The notes under the pieces: model-generated | What the model was told of the DNA's origin: nothing | Seen by the model: only the letters and a program-made list of their open reading frames with translations | Databases searched by the model: none | Position numbers and translations under genes: made by a program | Shown: piece after piece, positions 35,047-44,242 of the stretch | How positions within the stretch are numbered: position 1 is the stretch's first letter | Layout: the number at the start of each line of letters is the position of its first letter | Source: UBA4285 sp050944355 | GTDB taxonomy: Bacteria; Bacillota; Clostridia; Lachnospirales; Lachnospiraceae | Direction: 5' to 3' | NCBI GenBank assembly: GCA_050944355.1 | Contig: JBMNQX010000004.1 | Span: 62,001-126,000 of the forward strand | Length of the DNA stretch: 64,000 nt

Positions 35047-36412
35047 TTTAGCGATCAGGCTTTCCGGGCTGCGCAGCGGCAGACCTTCAGATTTCCGACA
35101 GGTTGTGACTGCGTCATTTCCTATTGTGGCGGAAGGTGTTCTCCGCATCCTGCTCGGCAATGTCGATCAGCTCATGCTCAACAGTTATTCCCCAACCGCC
35201 ATGCCGGCAGTGGGGAATGCGAACCAGATCATGAACATGGCAATCATGATCCTGGACATGATATGTACGGCCACTGTGATTATCATGGCCCAGTATATCG
35301 GCGCGGGCGACAAGGTGAAAACCAATGAGTTCAGTCATTTGTCATTTTTGATGATTCTGATTCTCGGAGCTGTCCTGTCGGTCATTCTCGTTGTATTCCG
35401 GAATCCGATTTTCAATGTGATCCACATTCCGGACAATCTGAGGGCAGATGCGGAAACTTATCTCGTCGTCGTGGGCGGAAGCCTGATTTTCCAGGGCATA
35501 TTTATGGGCGCGAGCGCTGTGCTGAAGAGTTTCATGCACATGCAGGACATCATGTTCGGATCGGCCATCATGAATGTACTGAACATTGCGCTCAATTTCT
35601 GTCTGATCAACGGTTATGGGCCTTTTCCGCGCCTGGGTGTTCTCGGCGCGGCGATTGCCACGGCTCTCAGCAGAGCGGCCGGCGCCGCGTATCTGATTGC
35701 GGCAGTCAGAAAAAAGACGGGAATTTCGCTGATATCCAGGGGGAGCGGCCGGCCTCCGCTGGAATCGGTTAAGATGCTTTTTGTTGTCGGGCTTCCGGCG
35801 GCGGGGGATTCCATTTCGTATAACTGCATGCAGTTTGTTCTGCTAGCTCTCATCAATACGTTTGGAACCATGGTGGTTCAGGCCAAGGTATACATGAGTT
35901 CTATTCTGCCTTTCGTGTATATCTTTACGTCGTCGCTCGCCGTATCCACACAGATCAAAGTGGGATATTATGTCGGCGCCCGCAAACCGGAAAAAGCTAA
36001 GCCTCTTGTTCTGAAAAGCAGTGTTCTGGCCGTATTTGTCTCTCTGACGCTGAGCTTTCTGCTGCTCCGCAATTCGGACCTGGTTTTCGGAATTTTCACC
36101 CATGACCCGGAAGTGCTCGATCTGATCGCAAGTGTATTGGTCATTGACTTCTTTCTGGAGTTCGGCAGGGCCGTGAATATCATACTGATTCACGCGCTGC
36201 TCAGTTCCGGCGATACAAAATACCCGCTGTACTGCGCCCTGCTCTCGATGTGGGGGATTGGGGTCACAACGTCATTTTTGTTCGGAAACGCCCTGAATAT
36301 GGGCCTTCGGGGAGTGTGGATCGGTATGGCGCTCGATGAGTGGTGCCGGGCCCTGGCATTCCTTGTCCGCTGGAAAAAAGGAACCTGGATGACAAAACGC
36401 CTGACGCGGTGA
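35030..36412 (+). CDS. MATE family efflux transporter
   Basis: A 460-residue, about 12-helix MATE protein (VTASFPIVAEGVLRILLGNVDQLMLNSYS, AMPAVGNANQIMNM, GYGPFPRLGVLGAAIATALSR). These use Na+ or H+ gradients to export small compounds. ATG 35030 behind CGGAG is chosen because the family signature starts right after; it overlaps the lyase gene by 17 bases. Its place at the end of a glycan operon is unusual, so it may export a metabolite. Confidence 0.92.
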   Translation: MNTYNNLAIRLSGLRSGRPSDFRQVVTASFPIVAEGVLRILLGNVDQLMLNSYSPTAMPAVGNANQIMNMAIMILDMICTATVIIMAQYIGAGDKVKTNEFSHLSFLMILILGAVLSVILVVFRNPIFNVIHIPDNLRADAETYLVVVGGSLIFQGIFMGASAVLKSFMHMQDIMFGSAIMNVLNIALNFCLINGYGPFPRLGVLGAAIATALSRAAGAAYLIAAVRKKTGISLISRGSGRPPLESVKMLFVVGLPAAGDSISYNCMQFVLLALINTFGTMVVQAKVYMSSILPFVYIFTSSLAVSTQIKVGYYVGARKPEKAKPLVLKSSVLAVFVSLTLSFLLLRNSDLVFGIFTHDPEVLDLIASVLVIDFFLEFGRAVNIILIHALLSSGDTKYPLYCALLSMWGIGVTTSFLFGNALNMGLRGVWIGMALDEWCRALAFLVRWKKGTWMTKRLTR

Positions 36413-36478
36413 GCGAAAGATGACACAATAAACTGCTATTTGTAGTTTTATACGTTTTTGAGTATACTGCATATATAG

Positions 36479-36522
36479 AATCGGACTGGATAGTTGATAA
36501 TAGCTATCCAGTCCGATTTTCA
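36479..36522 (+). terminator. Terminator after the MATE gene
   Basis: A perfect 15-bp stem, AATCGGACTGGATAG with CTATCCAGTCCGATT, has a 10-base loop and ends in TTTT. It marks the end of the glycan locus. Confidence 0.88.
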
Positions 36523-36558
36523 TATATCAAAACACTCTATATACTATCTGGGATTTTT

Positions 36559-37290
36559 TTATTCAGCAGTTAATTTCACCTGCCCGTTAACTGTCAGTTC
36601 CAAATAATAACCGTCAAGAACGCTGATTTCAGCTGTATCACCAATTGAATCGAAATCAGCAATAAAAGTGTAGTCTTCTTCATCATTAATGTTTACTTGC
36701 GCAATTTTTACATTCCCACTGAGACTTTCTGCAAGATACTGTCCAGCGGGAACAATAAAATGTACGTATCCATCATCTGATAACTCACCATATTGCCCTG
36801 TATCTCCATCTGTCAGAATAATAGCATCATCATCAGATGTTTCTTCAGAAAAGTCTTCTACTGTTTCACGACTCACGTTGGCATAATAGTCAGGGTTGTT
36901 TTCTACATCAGCATAGTTAAAAGGCTCATAACCTTTTTCATATACCTTTAGATCTGTAGTTTCACAATTTATACTTTCAATGGAATTATCCTGATTAACG
37001 TAAATGTAGTAACGAGTTCCCATATCGCCGTATTGAAAAATATATCTATGGCCGTTTGCCCAATCTGGTGCTACATAGAAACCATCAATCTCATTTGGAT
37101 CCATTCCGATTTCAGTAATGGCTTCCTGCATATTTCCCAGAAGTTCTGAATCTGGAAAATCTTTAGTAAATACGAAATCATCGTCTTTCAAATCATCTAA
37201 TGAGTCAGGTTTAACAGCTTTCTGACAAGCAGTTAAACTGCAAATAATAGCAGAAAATAATAAGACAATAACAATATTTGTTTTTTTCAT
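36559..37290 (-). CDS. Hypothetical lipoprotein
   Basis: A 243-residue exported protein. The lipobox is SLTAC with Cys22. The mature part is strongly acidic (Asp/Glu clusters near residues 26-50 and 140-160). The C-terminal 80 residues look beta-rich (YVHFIVPAGQYLAESLSGN, VLDGYYLELTVNGQV), like small extracellular beta domains. I do not recognise a family. The gene is AT-rich relative to its neighbours and lies in an islet with the next gene, suggesting transfer. Confidence 0.75.
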   Translation of the reverse strand: MKKTNIVIVLLFSAIICSLTACQKAVKPDSLDDLKDDDFVFTKDFPDSELLGNMQEAITEIGMDPNEIDGFYVAPDWANGHRYIFQYGDMGTRYYIYVNQDNSIESINCETTDLKVYEKGYEPFNYADVENNPDYYANVSRETVEDFSEETSDDDAIILTDGDTGQYGELSDDGYVHFIVPAGQYLAESLSGNVKIAQVNINDEEDYTFIADFDSIGDTAEISVLDGYYLELTVNGQVKLTAE

Positions 37291-37311
37291 ACATTCTCCC
37301 CCTGTTTTTGA

Positions 37312-37917
37312 TTAAGAATTATTATCACTAATGTTGTATTTTTCTATGATCATGTGCATCTTTTGATCCAATTTCTCCCATTCTTTTGAAATTTTATTGT
37401 CGAACATTCCTGTTCCAGGAAATTCAATTTGGAAACCTTGTCCGTCTTTTGTATCTACTTCATAGAAAAAATCTTTGAATACTGTTGTGGTATCGGTTGT
37501 GGATTCAGAGCCCGCGGAAGCTGCGCCAACAATAGCGCCAACTTCTCCTGCAACCATACCGCCTATGATTGCACGTGAAACAGTGCCTTTTTTCTTAGTA
37601 GTTGTATATGATTTTTGAATGTTATGTTTAAGGAACATAGCATTTTTAATGTCTTGATATGGAATTATTTTACCGCCAAACCATACAACTTGATTGTCAT
37701 CGCTAAACATTATCATTTGGTTTGGATTATAGGCACTTGAGAAGAATCCAACGCTGCCAAATATCTGACATGAATTGAATAATTTTGCATTTTCCAAATC
37801 CTTTTGTGCCAGTGCAATAGCAAATGTATCCGGTTTCCTTTTCTTTTTTAACTTTACCAGCGCTTTTTCAGCGGCTTTAATTTGATATGCATTGTCGTAA
37901 TTATCATATTGCCCCAT
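37312..37917 (-). CDS. Hypothetical protein with glycine-zipper segment
   Basis: A 201-residue protein with no signal peptide. It has a Lys-rich helical N-terminus, a middle resembling a bacterial PH-like or SHOCT-neighbour beta domain (MIMFSDDNQVVWFGGKIIPYQDIKNAMF), and a short glycine-rich hydrophobic stretch (IIGGMVAGEVGAIVGAASAG) that could insert into a membrane. No family is assigned with confidence. It lies 21 bases upstream of the lipoprotein gene in the same direction, likely one operon. Confidence 0.7.
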   Translation of the reverse strand: MGQYDNYDNAYQIKAAEKALVKLKKKRKPDTFAIALAQKDLENAKLFNSCQIFGSVGFFSSAYNPNQMIMFSDDNQVVWFGGKIIPYQDIKNAMFLKHNIQKSYTTTKKKGTVSRAIIGGMVAGEVGAIVGAASAGSESTTDTTTVFKDFFYEVDTKDGQGFQIEFPGTGMFDNKISKEWEKLDQKMHMIIEKYNISDNNS

Positions 37918-38216
37918 GATTTTTGATACCCCCTAATTAAAAAAACAATAAAAAATATTAACAGACGCAATTTCCCAAATTACGATCTGTTACAATATTT
38001 TATAAACACGATTTATTAGTTCTATTATTGTATAAATGGTAGAAATGTCAAGCGGTTACATATTTGTATTCTGCGCCTGAATATCGATAGTTCTTGTATT
38101 CTGCTGATTATAATTTAGAGAATTGTAAAGATTGTAAATATTATTATATATATTATTAAATCATCTTTGCGTGTTTGAAAAATAAAAGTTGTTTTATTAG
38201 AAAAGGAATGTAGTAG
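37918..38216. other. AT-rich intergenic region
   Basis: About 300 bases, very AT-rich, between divergent genes. Many TATA-like boxes occur, including TTGTAA and TATATA near 38125-38155, so promoters for either side cannot be placed reliably. No RNA gene or repeat was seen. Confidence 0.6.
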
Positions 38217-40286
38217 ATGAAAAAACAAAAGTTTCAGTGGCCCGTTAAGACTATGGGTGTTGATTATTATCCGGAGCAGTGGGACAAGGCGCTCTGGGAG
38301 TCGGATCTCAGGCGGATGCGCGGGGCCGGGATTTCCTGCATACGCATTGCGGAATTCGCCTGGAATAAGGTCGAGCCGGAGGAAGGGCACTTCACGTTTG
38401 AGTTTTTCGATGAATTCCTGGATTTGTGCGCAAAACAGAAGATGAAAGTGATCTTCGGAACGCCGACCGCGACGCCGCCGGCCTGGCTGACAGAAAAGTA
38501 TCCCGAAGTGCTGAATGCCATAAAAGAAGGCGTGCTGTACCGCCACGGCGGCAGGCGGCATTACAATTACAATTCGCCTGTCTATCAGAAATTCGCGGCG
38601 CGGATCGTAGAACAGGAAGCTGCTCACTACGGAAAACATCCGGCTGTTGTGGGGTGGCAGATCGACAACGAACTCAACTGCGAAACGGCGGACTTTTACT
38701 CAGAGTCGGATGACAGGGCTTTCCGCGCATTTCTCAGGAAAAAATACGGAACCCTCGAGGAACTGAACCGCGCGTGGGGGACAGCATTCTGGAATCAGAC
38801 ATACACGGACTGGGAGCAGGTTCACATCCTGCGTCCGGTCTTAAACGACGGCGTCAATCCGCACCAGCACCTCGATTATCTGCGCTTTGTCTCGGAAAGC
38901 TGCCTGCGCTTTGCCGCGATGCAGGCCAATATCATCCGCAGATACAAAAAGCCGGGGGATTTCATCACGACAAACGGGATGTTCGGCCATCTGGACAACC
39001 ACATACTCGCCGGTGATATTCTCGATGTCTACACATATGACTCGTATCCGAATTTCGCGTATCAGATCGGACAGAAGGCGGGCGGCGCGGACCCGGAATC
39101 GCTGAAAGACCGAAACTGGAGTCTGAATCTCACACAGGTACGCTCAATCTGTCCGCATTTCGGCATCATGGAACAGCAGGCCGGTCCCGGCGGCTGGACG
39201 ACGCGCATGGGACAGCCTTCTCCGCACCCCGGACAGCTCACACTCTGGGCGATGCAGTCCGTGGCTCACGGCGCAGACTACATCAGCTTCTTCCGCTGGA
39301 GAACGGCCACGTTCGGCACGGAAATCTACTGGCACGGGATTCTTGACTACGACAGCCGGGACAACCGGCGGCTGGCTGAAGTCCGCGATTTCTACAAAAA
39401 GCTGCGCACGCTTGACGCGGCTGCCGGGGCGGAATACTGTGCCACATTTGCCATGGTGACAGATTATGACAATACGTTTGACGCGGAGGCCGATCATCTG
39501 CACGGAAGTGTGGCCGAGCCGTCAAAGCGTGGAATTTTCAAAGCCGCCCAGCTCACGCACACTCCTTTTGATATGGTAAATGTGACCGATCAGACTGACA
39601 TTTCTGAGCTTGCGGCCTATCCGGTTCTGCTTTATCCGCATCCGGTGATCATGGATGAGGTGCGCGCCGCGCTGCTGGAAACGTATGTGCGGGGCGGCGG
39701 GACGCTGGTGCTCGGGTGCCGAAGCGGGTATAAAGACATGAACGGCCACTGTGTGATGATGCCGCAGCCGGGGCTTCTGTCCCGTCTCACCGGTACGACG
39801 GTAAAGGATTTCAGCTTTGCCTGTCCGGGCGAAGAGCCTGTGCGCGCCTGCATGGCGGACGGTGAGCATATCCCGATGCCGGTGTGGAATGACATTTTGG
39901 AGCCGGAACCGGACACGAAGGTGATCGGGCGGTATGAAAACGGATACTTTCAGAACGAGGCGGCCGTCACAGAGCACGCGCTTGGCGCCGGGAGAGTCAT
40001 TCATGTCGGCAGCTGCTTTTCGTCGGAGACAGCTGAGTATGTTCTTAAATATCTCGGGCTGACGGAGCCGTTCGCAGATGTGATCAAGGCTCCGGCGGAA
40101 GTAGAGATAGCTCTGCAGAAAAAGGACGGCAGGCATTTCCTTTTTGTGCTGAACTTCGCGCATGAAGAAAAACAGATTTCGCTGCAAAGACCTGTGCGTT
40201 TTCTGTATACCGGCGAGACGGTTCAGGGCGAGGTGACTCTGAGCGCATGTGGAACCGCGGTTTACGAATACGGAAGCACCTCCTGA
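38217..40286 (+). CDS. Beta-galactosidase, GH42
   Basis: A 689-residue cytoplasmic GH42 enzyme that hydrolyses beta-galactosides. The N-terminal TIM barrel has GVDYYPEQWDKALWESDLRRM and the acid/base Glu152 in GWQIDNELN; the nucleophile is probably Glu319 in FGIMEQQAGPGGW. Domain B (trimerisation) and a short beta domain C follow. The length is standard. No transporter or other galactose gene is adjacent, so its substrate may be a galactan fragment. Confidence 0.95.
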   Translation: MKKQKFQWPVKTMGVDYYPEQWDKALWESDLRRMRGAGISCIRIAEFAWNKVEPEEGHFTFEFFDEFLDLCAKQKMKVIFGTPTATPPAWLTEKYPEVLNAIKEGVLYRHGGRRHYNYNSPVYQKFAARIVEQEAAHYGKHPAVVGWQIDNELNCETADFYSESDDRAFRAFLRKKYGTLEELNRAWGTAFWNQTYTDWEQVHILRPVLNDGVNPHQHLDYLRFVSESCLRFAAMQANIIRRYKKPGDFITTNGMFGHLDNHILAGDILDVYTYDSYPNFAYQIGQKAGGADPESLKDRNWSLNLTQVRSICPHFGIMEQQAGPGGWTTRMGQPSPHPGQLTLWAMQSVAHGADYISFFRWRTATFGTEIYWHGILDYDSRDNRRLAEVRDFYKKLRTLDAAAGAEYCATFAMVTDYDNTFDAEADHLHGSVAEPSKRGIFKAAQLTHTPFDMVNVTDQTDISELAAYPVLLYPHPVIMDEVRAALLETYVRGGGTLVLGCRSGYKDMNGHCVMMPQPGLLSRLTGTTVKDFSFACPGEEPVRACMADGEHIPMPVWNDILEPEPDTKVIGRYENGYFQNEAAVTEHALGAGRVIHVGSCFSSETAEYVLKYLGLTEPFADVIKAPAEVEIALQKKDGRHFLFVLNFAHEEKQISLQRPVRFLYTGETVQGEVTLSACGTAVYEYGSTS

Positions 40287-40386
40287 GAACCGGAACAGAA
40301 CGGACCTGAAGCATTTGCCAATTGAATTTCCGAAAATGATAAGAATCCTTTGTGGGATTGACTTATAGTAGGATTCAGGAGGACAC

Positions 40387-41040
40387 ATGGATTCTTATTT
40401 TACGTATGGTGACGAGGCGGTCCGATATCTAAAGTCGAGAGACAGAAAGCTTGCCGCAGTTATGGACCAGATTGGTCATATAAACCGGCCGGCGGACACC
40501 GACGTGTTTTCTTCGGTGGTTCATCAGATCATCGGACAGCAGATTTCGACAAAAGCGCAGTCGACCATCTGGAACCGCATGCTGGATGATCTGGGCGAGG
40601 TGACGGCGCAGAGCGTTTTGAGAGCCGGTACGGACAAAATTCAGTCGTATGGCACGACGTTCCGAAAAGCATCCTATATCTGTGATTTCGCGGGAAAGAC
40701 AGAAGACGGGAGCTTTGATCTGGCGGTTCTTGGAAGTCTGCCGGACGATGAGGTGATAAGAAGACTCACTTCGCTAAAGGGCGTCGGCACATGGACCGCG
40801 GAAATGATCATGCTGTTCGGAATGCAGCGGCAGGATATCCTGAGTTTTAACGATCTTGGCATTCTGCGCGGGATGCGGATGGTTTACCGGCACAGAAGCA
40901 TTGACAGAGATCGTTTTGAGAGATATCGGAGACGGTACAGCCCGTATGGAAGCGTCGCAAGTCTGTATCTCTGGGCTGTGTCGGGCGGCGCGGTTCCCGG
41001 CCTGAGAGATCCGGCGGACAGCCGGAAAAGGAGAACATGA
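40387..41040 (+). CDS. alkA: DNA-3-methyladenine glycosylase II, AlkA-like
   Basis: A 217-residue HhH-GPD glycosylase that removes alkylated bases. It has VVHQIIGQQISTKAQSTIW, the helix-hairpin-helix LTSLKGVGTWTAEMIMLF and the catalytic Asp region LSFNDLGILRGMR. It lacks the N-terminal domain of E. coli AlkA, as in many Firmicutes. It overlaps ogt by 4 bases, forming a three-gene alkylation-repair operon. Confidence 0.93.
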   Translation: MDSYFTYGDEAVRYLKSRDRKLAAVMDQIGHINRPADTDVFSSVVHQIIGQQISTKAQSTIWNRMLDDLGEVTAQSVLRAGTDKIQSYGTTFRKASYICDFAGKTEDGSFDLAVLGSLPDDEVIRRLTSLKGVGTWTAEMIMLFGMQRQDILSFNDLGILRGMRMVYRHRSIDRDRFERYRRRYSPYGSVASLYLWAVSGGAVPGLRDPADSRKRRT

Positions 41041-41537
41041 TGCAGTATATATCCGAATATGATTCACCGCTTGGAAAGATCACCCTTGCCTCTGACGAAA
41101 AGGGGCTGTTCGGACTGTGGTTTGAGGGCCAGAAATACTTCGGCCGGTTTCTCGATGACAAATGTGAGAAAAAAGAGACAGAGGCCATCCGGTCCGCCAG
41201 GCAGTGGCTCGATGTGTATTTTTCGGGCAGAGAGCCTTCGTTTTTGCCGCCGCTTGACAGAATCGGTACGGAATTTCAGATGATGGTCTGGGATATACTG
41301 CTTGAAATTCCGTATGGAACGACGACAACGTACGGAGACATTGCCGCAAAAATAGCGGCAAGGTGCGGCCGCGCTTCTATGTCGTCACAGGCAGTCGGAA
41401 ACGCTGTTGGGCACAATCCTATAAGCATAATTGTTCCGTGCCACAGGGTTGTCGGGAGCCAGGGACAGCTCACGGGATACGCCGGAGGACTGGAGCGAAA
41501 GCGCAGTCTTCTCAAACTTGAAGGAGCGATCAAATGA
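41037..41537 (+). CDS. ogt: Methylated-DNA--protein-cysteine methyltransferase
   Basis: A 166-residue suicide repair protein for O6-methylguanine. The acceptor is Cys135 in IIVPCHRVVGSQGQLTGYAGGLERK, with the preceding VGNAVGHNP and the YGTTTTYGDIA helix. It is in the middle of the alkA-ogt-ada operon with 4-base overlaps on both sides. Confidence 0.95.
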   Translation: MMQYISEYDSPLGKITLASDEKGLFGLWFEGQKYFGRFLDDKCEKKETEAIRSARQWLDVYFSGREPSFLPPLDRIGTEFQMMVWDILLEIPYGTTTTYGDIAAKIAARCGRASMSSQAVGNAVGHNPISIIVPCHRVVGSQGQLTGYAGGLERKRSLLKLEGAIK

Positions 41538-42109
41538 AGGCATTGTCGGAAGATGAAATGTACGACGCGCTCGTCCGCAATGACGCGGAGTATGACGGAA
41601 TATTTTTCTACGCCGTGAAGTCGACGGGGATATTCTGCCGCCCTTCCTGCCCGTCGAAAAAGCCAAACAGGGACAATGTCGAATTCTTTGCGACGGCAAA
41701 AGAGGCGCTGGAGGCGGGGTATCGGCCGTGCAAGCGGTGCCGGAGCGATCTGCTCATGTACTATCCGATGAAGGAGATCGCGCAGGAGATAAAGGAGCAC
41801 ATCGAGAGTCTGTTTGCCGAACAGGCGAAATGGCGAGACCACGTGGAAGAGCTCGGCCTTTCAGACCGCAGAATGACCGACATTTTCAAGGATGCTTACG
41901 GGATCACTCCCAAAGCCTATATGGATCAGCTCAGGCTGAAAGAAGCGGAAAGACTTCTTGCGGATACGGATGAGAAGGTGATTGATATCGCGGCAGCGGT
42001 CGGTTTTGGAAGCGTGTCGGCTTTTAACCGGTTTTTCAAGAGCCAGACCGGAGGCACGCCGACAATGTATCGGAACCGGAAGAAAAGTAAATTGGAAGCT
42101 CAGACCTGA
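41534..42109 (+). CDS. adaA: Ada-type regulator: zinc methyl-sensor plus AraC domain
   Basis: A 191-residue protein with an Ada zinc domain (Cys35, Cys39, Cys66, Cys69 in GIFCRPSCP and YRPCKRCRSD) and an AraC helix-turn-helix (ERLLADTDEKVIDIAAAVGFGSVSAFNRFFKSQTGG). It lacks the methyltransferase domain of E. coli Ada, matching B. subtilis AdaA. Methylation of the zinc-site Cys should switch it into an activator of this operon. The Ogt encoded upstream supplies the other half of the adaptive response. Confidence 0.93.
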   Translation: MKALSEDEMYDALVRNDAEYDGIFFYAVKSTGIFCRPSCPSKKPNRDNVEFFATAKEALEAGYRPCKRCRSDLLMYYPMKEIAQEIKEHIESLFAEQAKWRDHVEELGLSDRRMTDIFKDAYGITPKAYMDQLRLKEAERLLADTDEKVIDIAAAVGFGSVSAFNRFFKSQTGGTPTMYRNRKKSKLEAQT

Positions 42110-42147
42110 AGTTCGGGACGCGCAGCAGCGTCAACAGGAAAAAACAG

Positions 42148-42176
42148 TTGCAACTTTCTTCGTATACCTGTAATAT
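42148..42176 (+). promoter_or_regulatory. Promoter of tRNA-Ala
   Basis: TTGCAA (42148-42153) and TAATAT (42171-42176) are 17 bases apart; the tRNA starts 10 bases after the -10 box. Confidence 0.75.
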
Positions 42177-42185
42177 AACTTCATC

Positions 42186-42258
42186 GGGGCATTAGCGCAG
42201 TTGGGAGCGCGTCTCCATGGCATGGAGGAGGTCACGGGTTCAAGTCCCGTATGCTCCA
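42186..42258 (+). tRNA. tRNA-Ala(GGC)
   Basis: Full cloverleaf. The acceptor stem is GGGGCAT with ATGCTCC, the D arm is GCGC...GCGC, the anticodon stem-loop has loop ATGGCAT giving anticodon GGC (alanine), and the T arm is ACGGG-TTCAAGT-CCCGT. Discriminator base is A. The CCA end is not encoded. Confidence 0.95.
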
Positions 42259-42268
42259 GAACAAATAT

Positions 42269-42307
42269 CCCGGAAGGCCGTAACTATGTTGCTTTCCGGG
42301 GCTTTTT
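42269..42307 (+). terminator. Terminator after tRNA-Ala
   Basis: CCCGGAAGGC (42269-42278) pairs with GCTTTCCGGG (42291-42300) through a G-U pair, followed by GCTTTTT. Confidence 0.8.
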
Positions 42308-42486
42308 ATCTTTATTTGACAATAGGCAGAAAAGAAAGCATTTTCAATAATCAATCGAACATTGCTTTGATCGATTGGAACCGATTCTCTTTAATTCTAT
42401 AGATCTAGCTTTGTGGCATGCGGTTTTTTCCTCCAACCGATTTTATTCCATATTGTCACGATTTCAAGCTCACTGTTATTTGATAA

Positions 42487-43533
42487 TCATTTGAGATATG
42501 CAGTGAACTTTGTAGCAGATTCTTGCATTTTCTTTACCGTGTCGCTATTTGAGCACATAAGCTCAATATTTAAGCCAGTTCCTGAGTTAATCAGCACTTT
42601 GCCGTACTCGCAAACAGGAATTTGCCTGTTATTTTTAAATCTTTTATCGGGGGTGCCATTTTTATTTACCTTGAGCCAAGTTTGACCTACAATGTGTGCA
42701 TCTTTAGGCACCGCATCTGTTTCGACAAAGTAAGTCGTGCCAAAGTTCATGTTTACATCTGAATAGTTGAGAGCACCAACATTTGTGTGTGAAATAATCA
42801 AGAGTTTATCTGGTAAGAAATAAACTTTCTGCTTGCGCAGCTTGAGACCAAAAGGTTGTATATTTGATCTGATATAGGAAGGCAGCTTACCGATTGCTTT
42901 TGCAGATATCCTATTCACACCGCGTGATGCTCCGCCGTTTATTTTTATATTTAGAGTATTTTCTGAAATGGTCTGCCAGAACTTTTTGTTCTTGTTCAGG
43001 CTCATCCAAATTGCTGATAGATTTTCATATGCTTCCTTTGACTCATTGTCAAAAGAATACTCCATTGGCACTTTCATTTTGATGCGAACAATAATCTTTA
43101 ATACTATGCCAGCGATAGCAGTACAGATGAAAAGTGGGTATGCTGCAAGAATAATTGTGATAATTAACCAGGTGCTGAGATAGTCGAGCCTTTGAGTTTT
43201 TTTTAACTGGTTAAGCAGCTCCTTATATTCCGTAGGCTGATAATCGCTAACTTTCACATTTTCTGTACTGACTACGCTGCTGGATAATGGCTGCTGTATT
43301 TGATTAACGTTCCTATTTTGCTTTGAAATACCGGGGGCCTTTCTTTTTCTCCCACTTTCTTCGACATAAGACAGTCCTGTTCCCGGTATTGAATATGTCT
43401 TCCTCGTTGTGCCTTTGGCGGTTTTTGTAAAGCGTATACCTTTAGTGCCCCAGCTGTAACCAACTCCGCTCTTACTTATGTTTATACGAAAACCGCCACC
43501 CAGATTGATGCTCTTTCTATATCTTATACCCAT
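42487..43533 (-). CDS. DUF4236 domain protein
   Basis: A 348-residue protein. Residues 1 to about 60 match DUF4236 (RYRKSINLGGGFRINISKSGVGYSWGTKGIRFTK and GTTRKTYSIPGTGLSY). A hydrophobic segment of about 30 residues lies near 130-165. The C-terminal half, with YFVETDAVPKDAHIVGQTW and VCEYGKVLINSGTGLN, resembles the body of many DUF4236-linked proteins of unknown role. AT-rich composition suggests transfer. It stands alone next to tRNA-Ala, a frequent insertion point. Confidence 0.82.
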   Translation of the reverse strand: MGIRYRKSINLGGGFRINISKSGVGYSWGTKGIRFTKTAKGTTRKTYSIPGTGLSYVEESGRKRKAPGISKQNRNVNQIQQPLSSSVVSTENVKVSDYQPTEYKELLNQLKKTQRLDYLSTWLIITIILAAYPLFICTAIAGIVLKIIVRIKMKVPMEYSFDNESKEAYENLSAIWMSLNKNKKFWQTISENTLNIKINGGASRGVNRISAKAIGKLPSYIRSNIQPFGLKLRKQKVYFLPDKLLIISHTNVGALNYSDVNMNFGTTYFVETDAVPKDAHIVGQTWLKVNKNGTPDKRFKNNRQIPVCEYGKVLINSGTGLNIELMCSNSDTVKKMQESATKFTAYLK

Positions 43534-44242
43534 ACTATTAGCCCCCCATCTAATAATTAAAGTAACGTTTAAATGTATCGGTGAATGCAGTTCATCTTGT
43601 GAATCTCATTTTACTTGAACATCATGGCAAGACTTCATTCTTCTCAAAACGGTGTCTGCATCTGTTGTTTAAGATCTTATATGTCTTTTAGTAACTCTTT
43701 TCCACTCGTTGAATTCTTTTATGTATATTCAAGAAGACATGTATTATGCCTCGTTTATTGTTTATGTTTTCTGTTTCATTGTCTCAAATGTCAGTAATTT
43801 ATAGATTACTTCCTGAATACGCAATACTGCATTTTTTCACGAAACTATTCTGCCCGTTGCATTATTGCATACATCCGATTTTCCACACTGAGTGTTGCTT
43901 TGATACTAAAATTACTGTATATCTAAAGTTTCTTGCCAATATCTTTTCTACTTAGTATTACATAACTACTTTGTAAGTCAAGTTTTGATATGTAATACAT
44001 TTTATATAGCACATTAGAATTCAGTGTGAATCTTCACGCTTGCAATATTATTTTCGGATTTGCAGTGTGCCGGTGAACTGAAGTATAATATCGGCGTTCT
44101 TACGGGCGCGTTTATTATCGCGTCTGGGACAGAAACGAAACCGCCTGAGTATCTCCTGAAGCGGCTTTTTATAAATGATGCCGGTTCTGCAAAGATGTGT
44201 CAAACCGGTAAAATGGCAGGAGAAGTGTGAGAGGAGTATGAC
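43534..44242. other. Gene-poor AT-rich region
   Basis: About 700 bases without a convincing gene. The open frames are short, start without ribosome sites and show no family pattern. One minus-strand stretch (about 43640-43840) reads briefly as helical protein but is broken by stops, perhaps an old relic. The last 80 bases before the dehydrogenase hold a weak CCGC/GCGG hairpin with a T run near 44134-44172. Confidence 0.5.

Noticed and set aside
39522..40388. 288-residue minus-strand open frame opposite the beta-galactosidase
   Set aside because: Antisense to the GH42 C-terminal domains; no start site signal or domain.
43615..43955. Two small plus-strand open frames in the AT-rich region
   Set aside because: No ribosome binding sites, Phe/Leu/Cys-rich chance composition and mutual overlap.
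42259..44050. Intact integrative element at tRNA-Ala
   Set aside because: No integrase, no repeated tRNA 3' end and no mobility genes could be found by eye.
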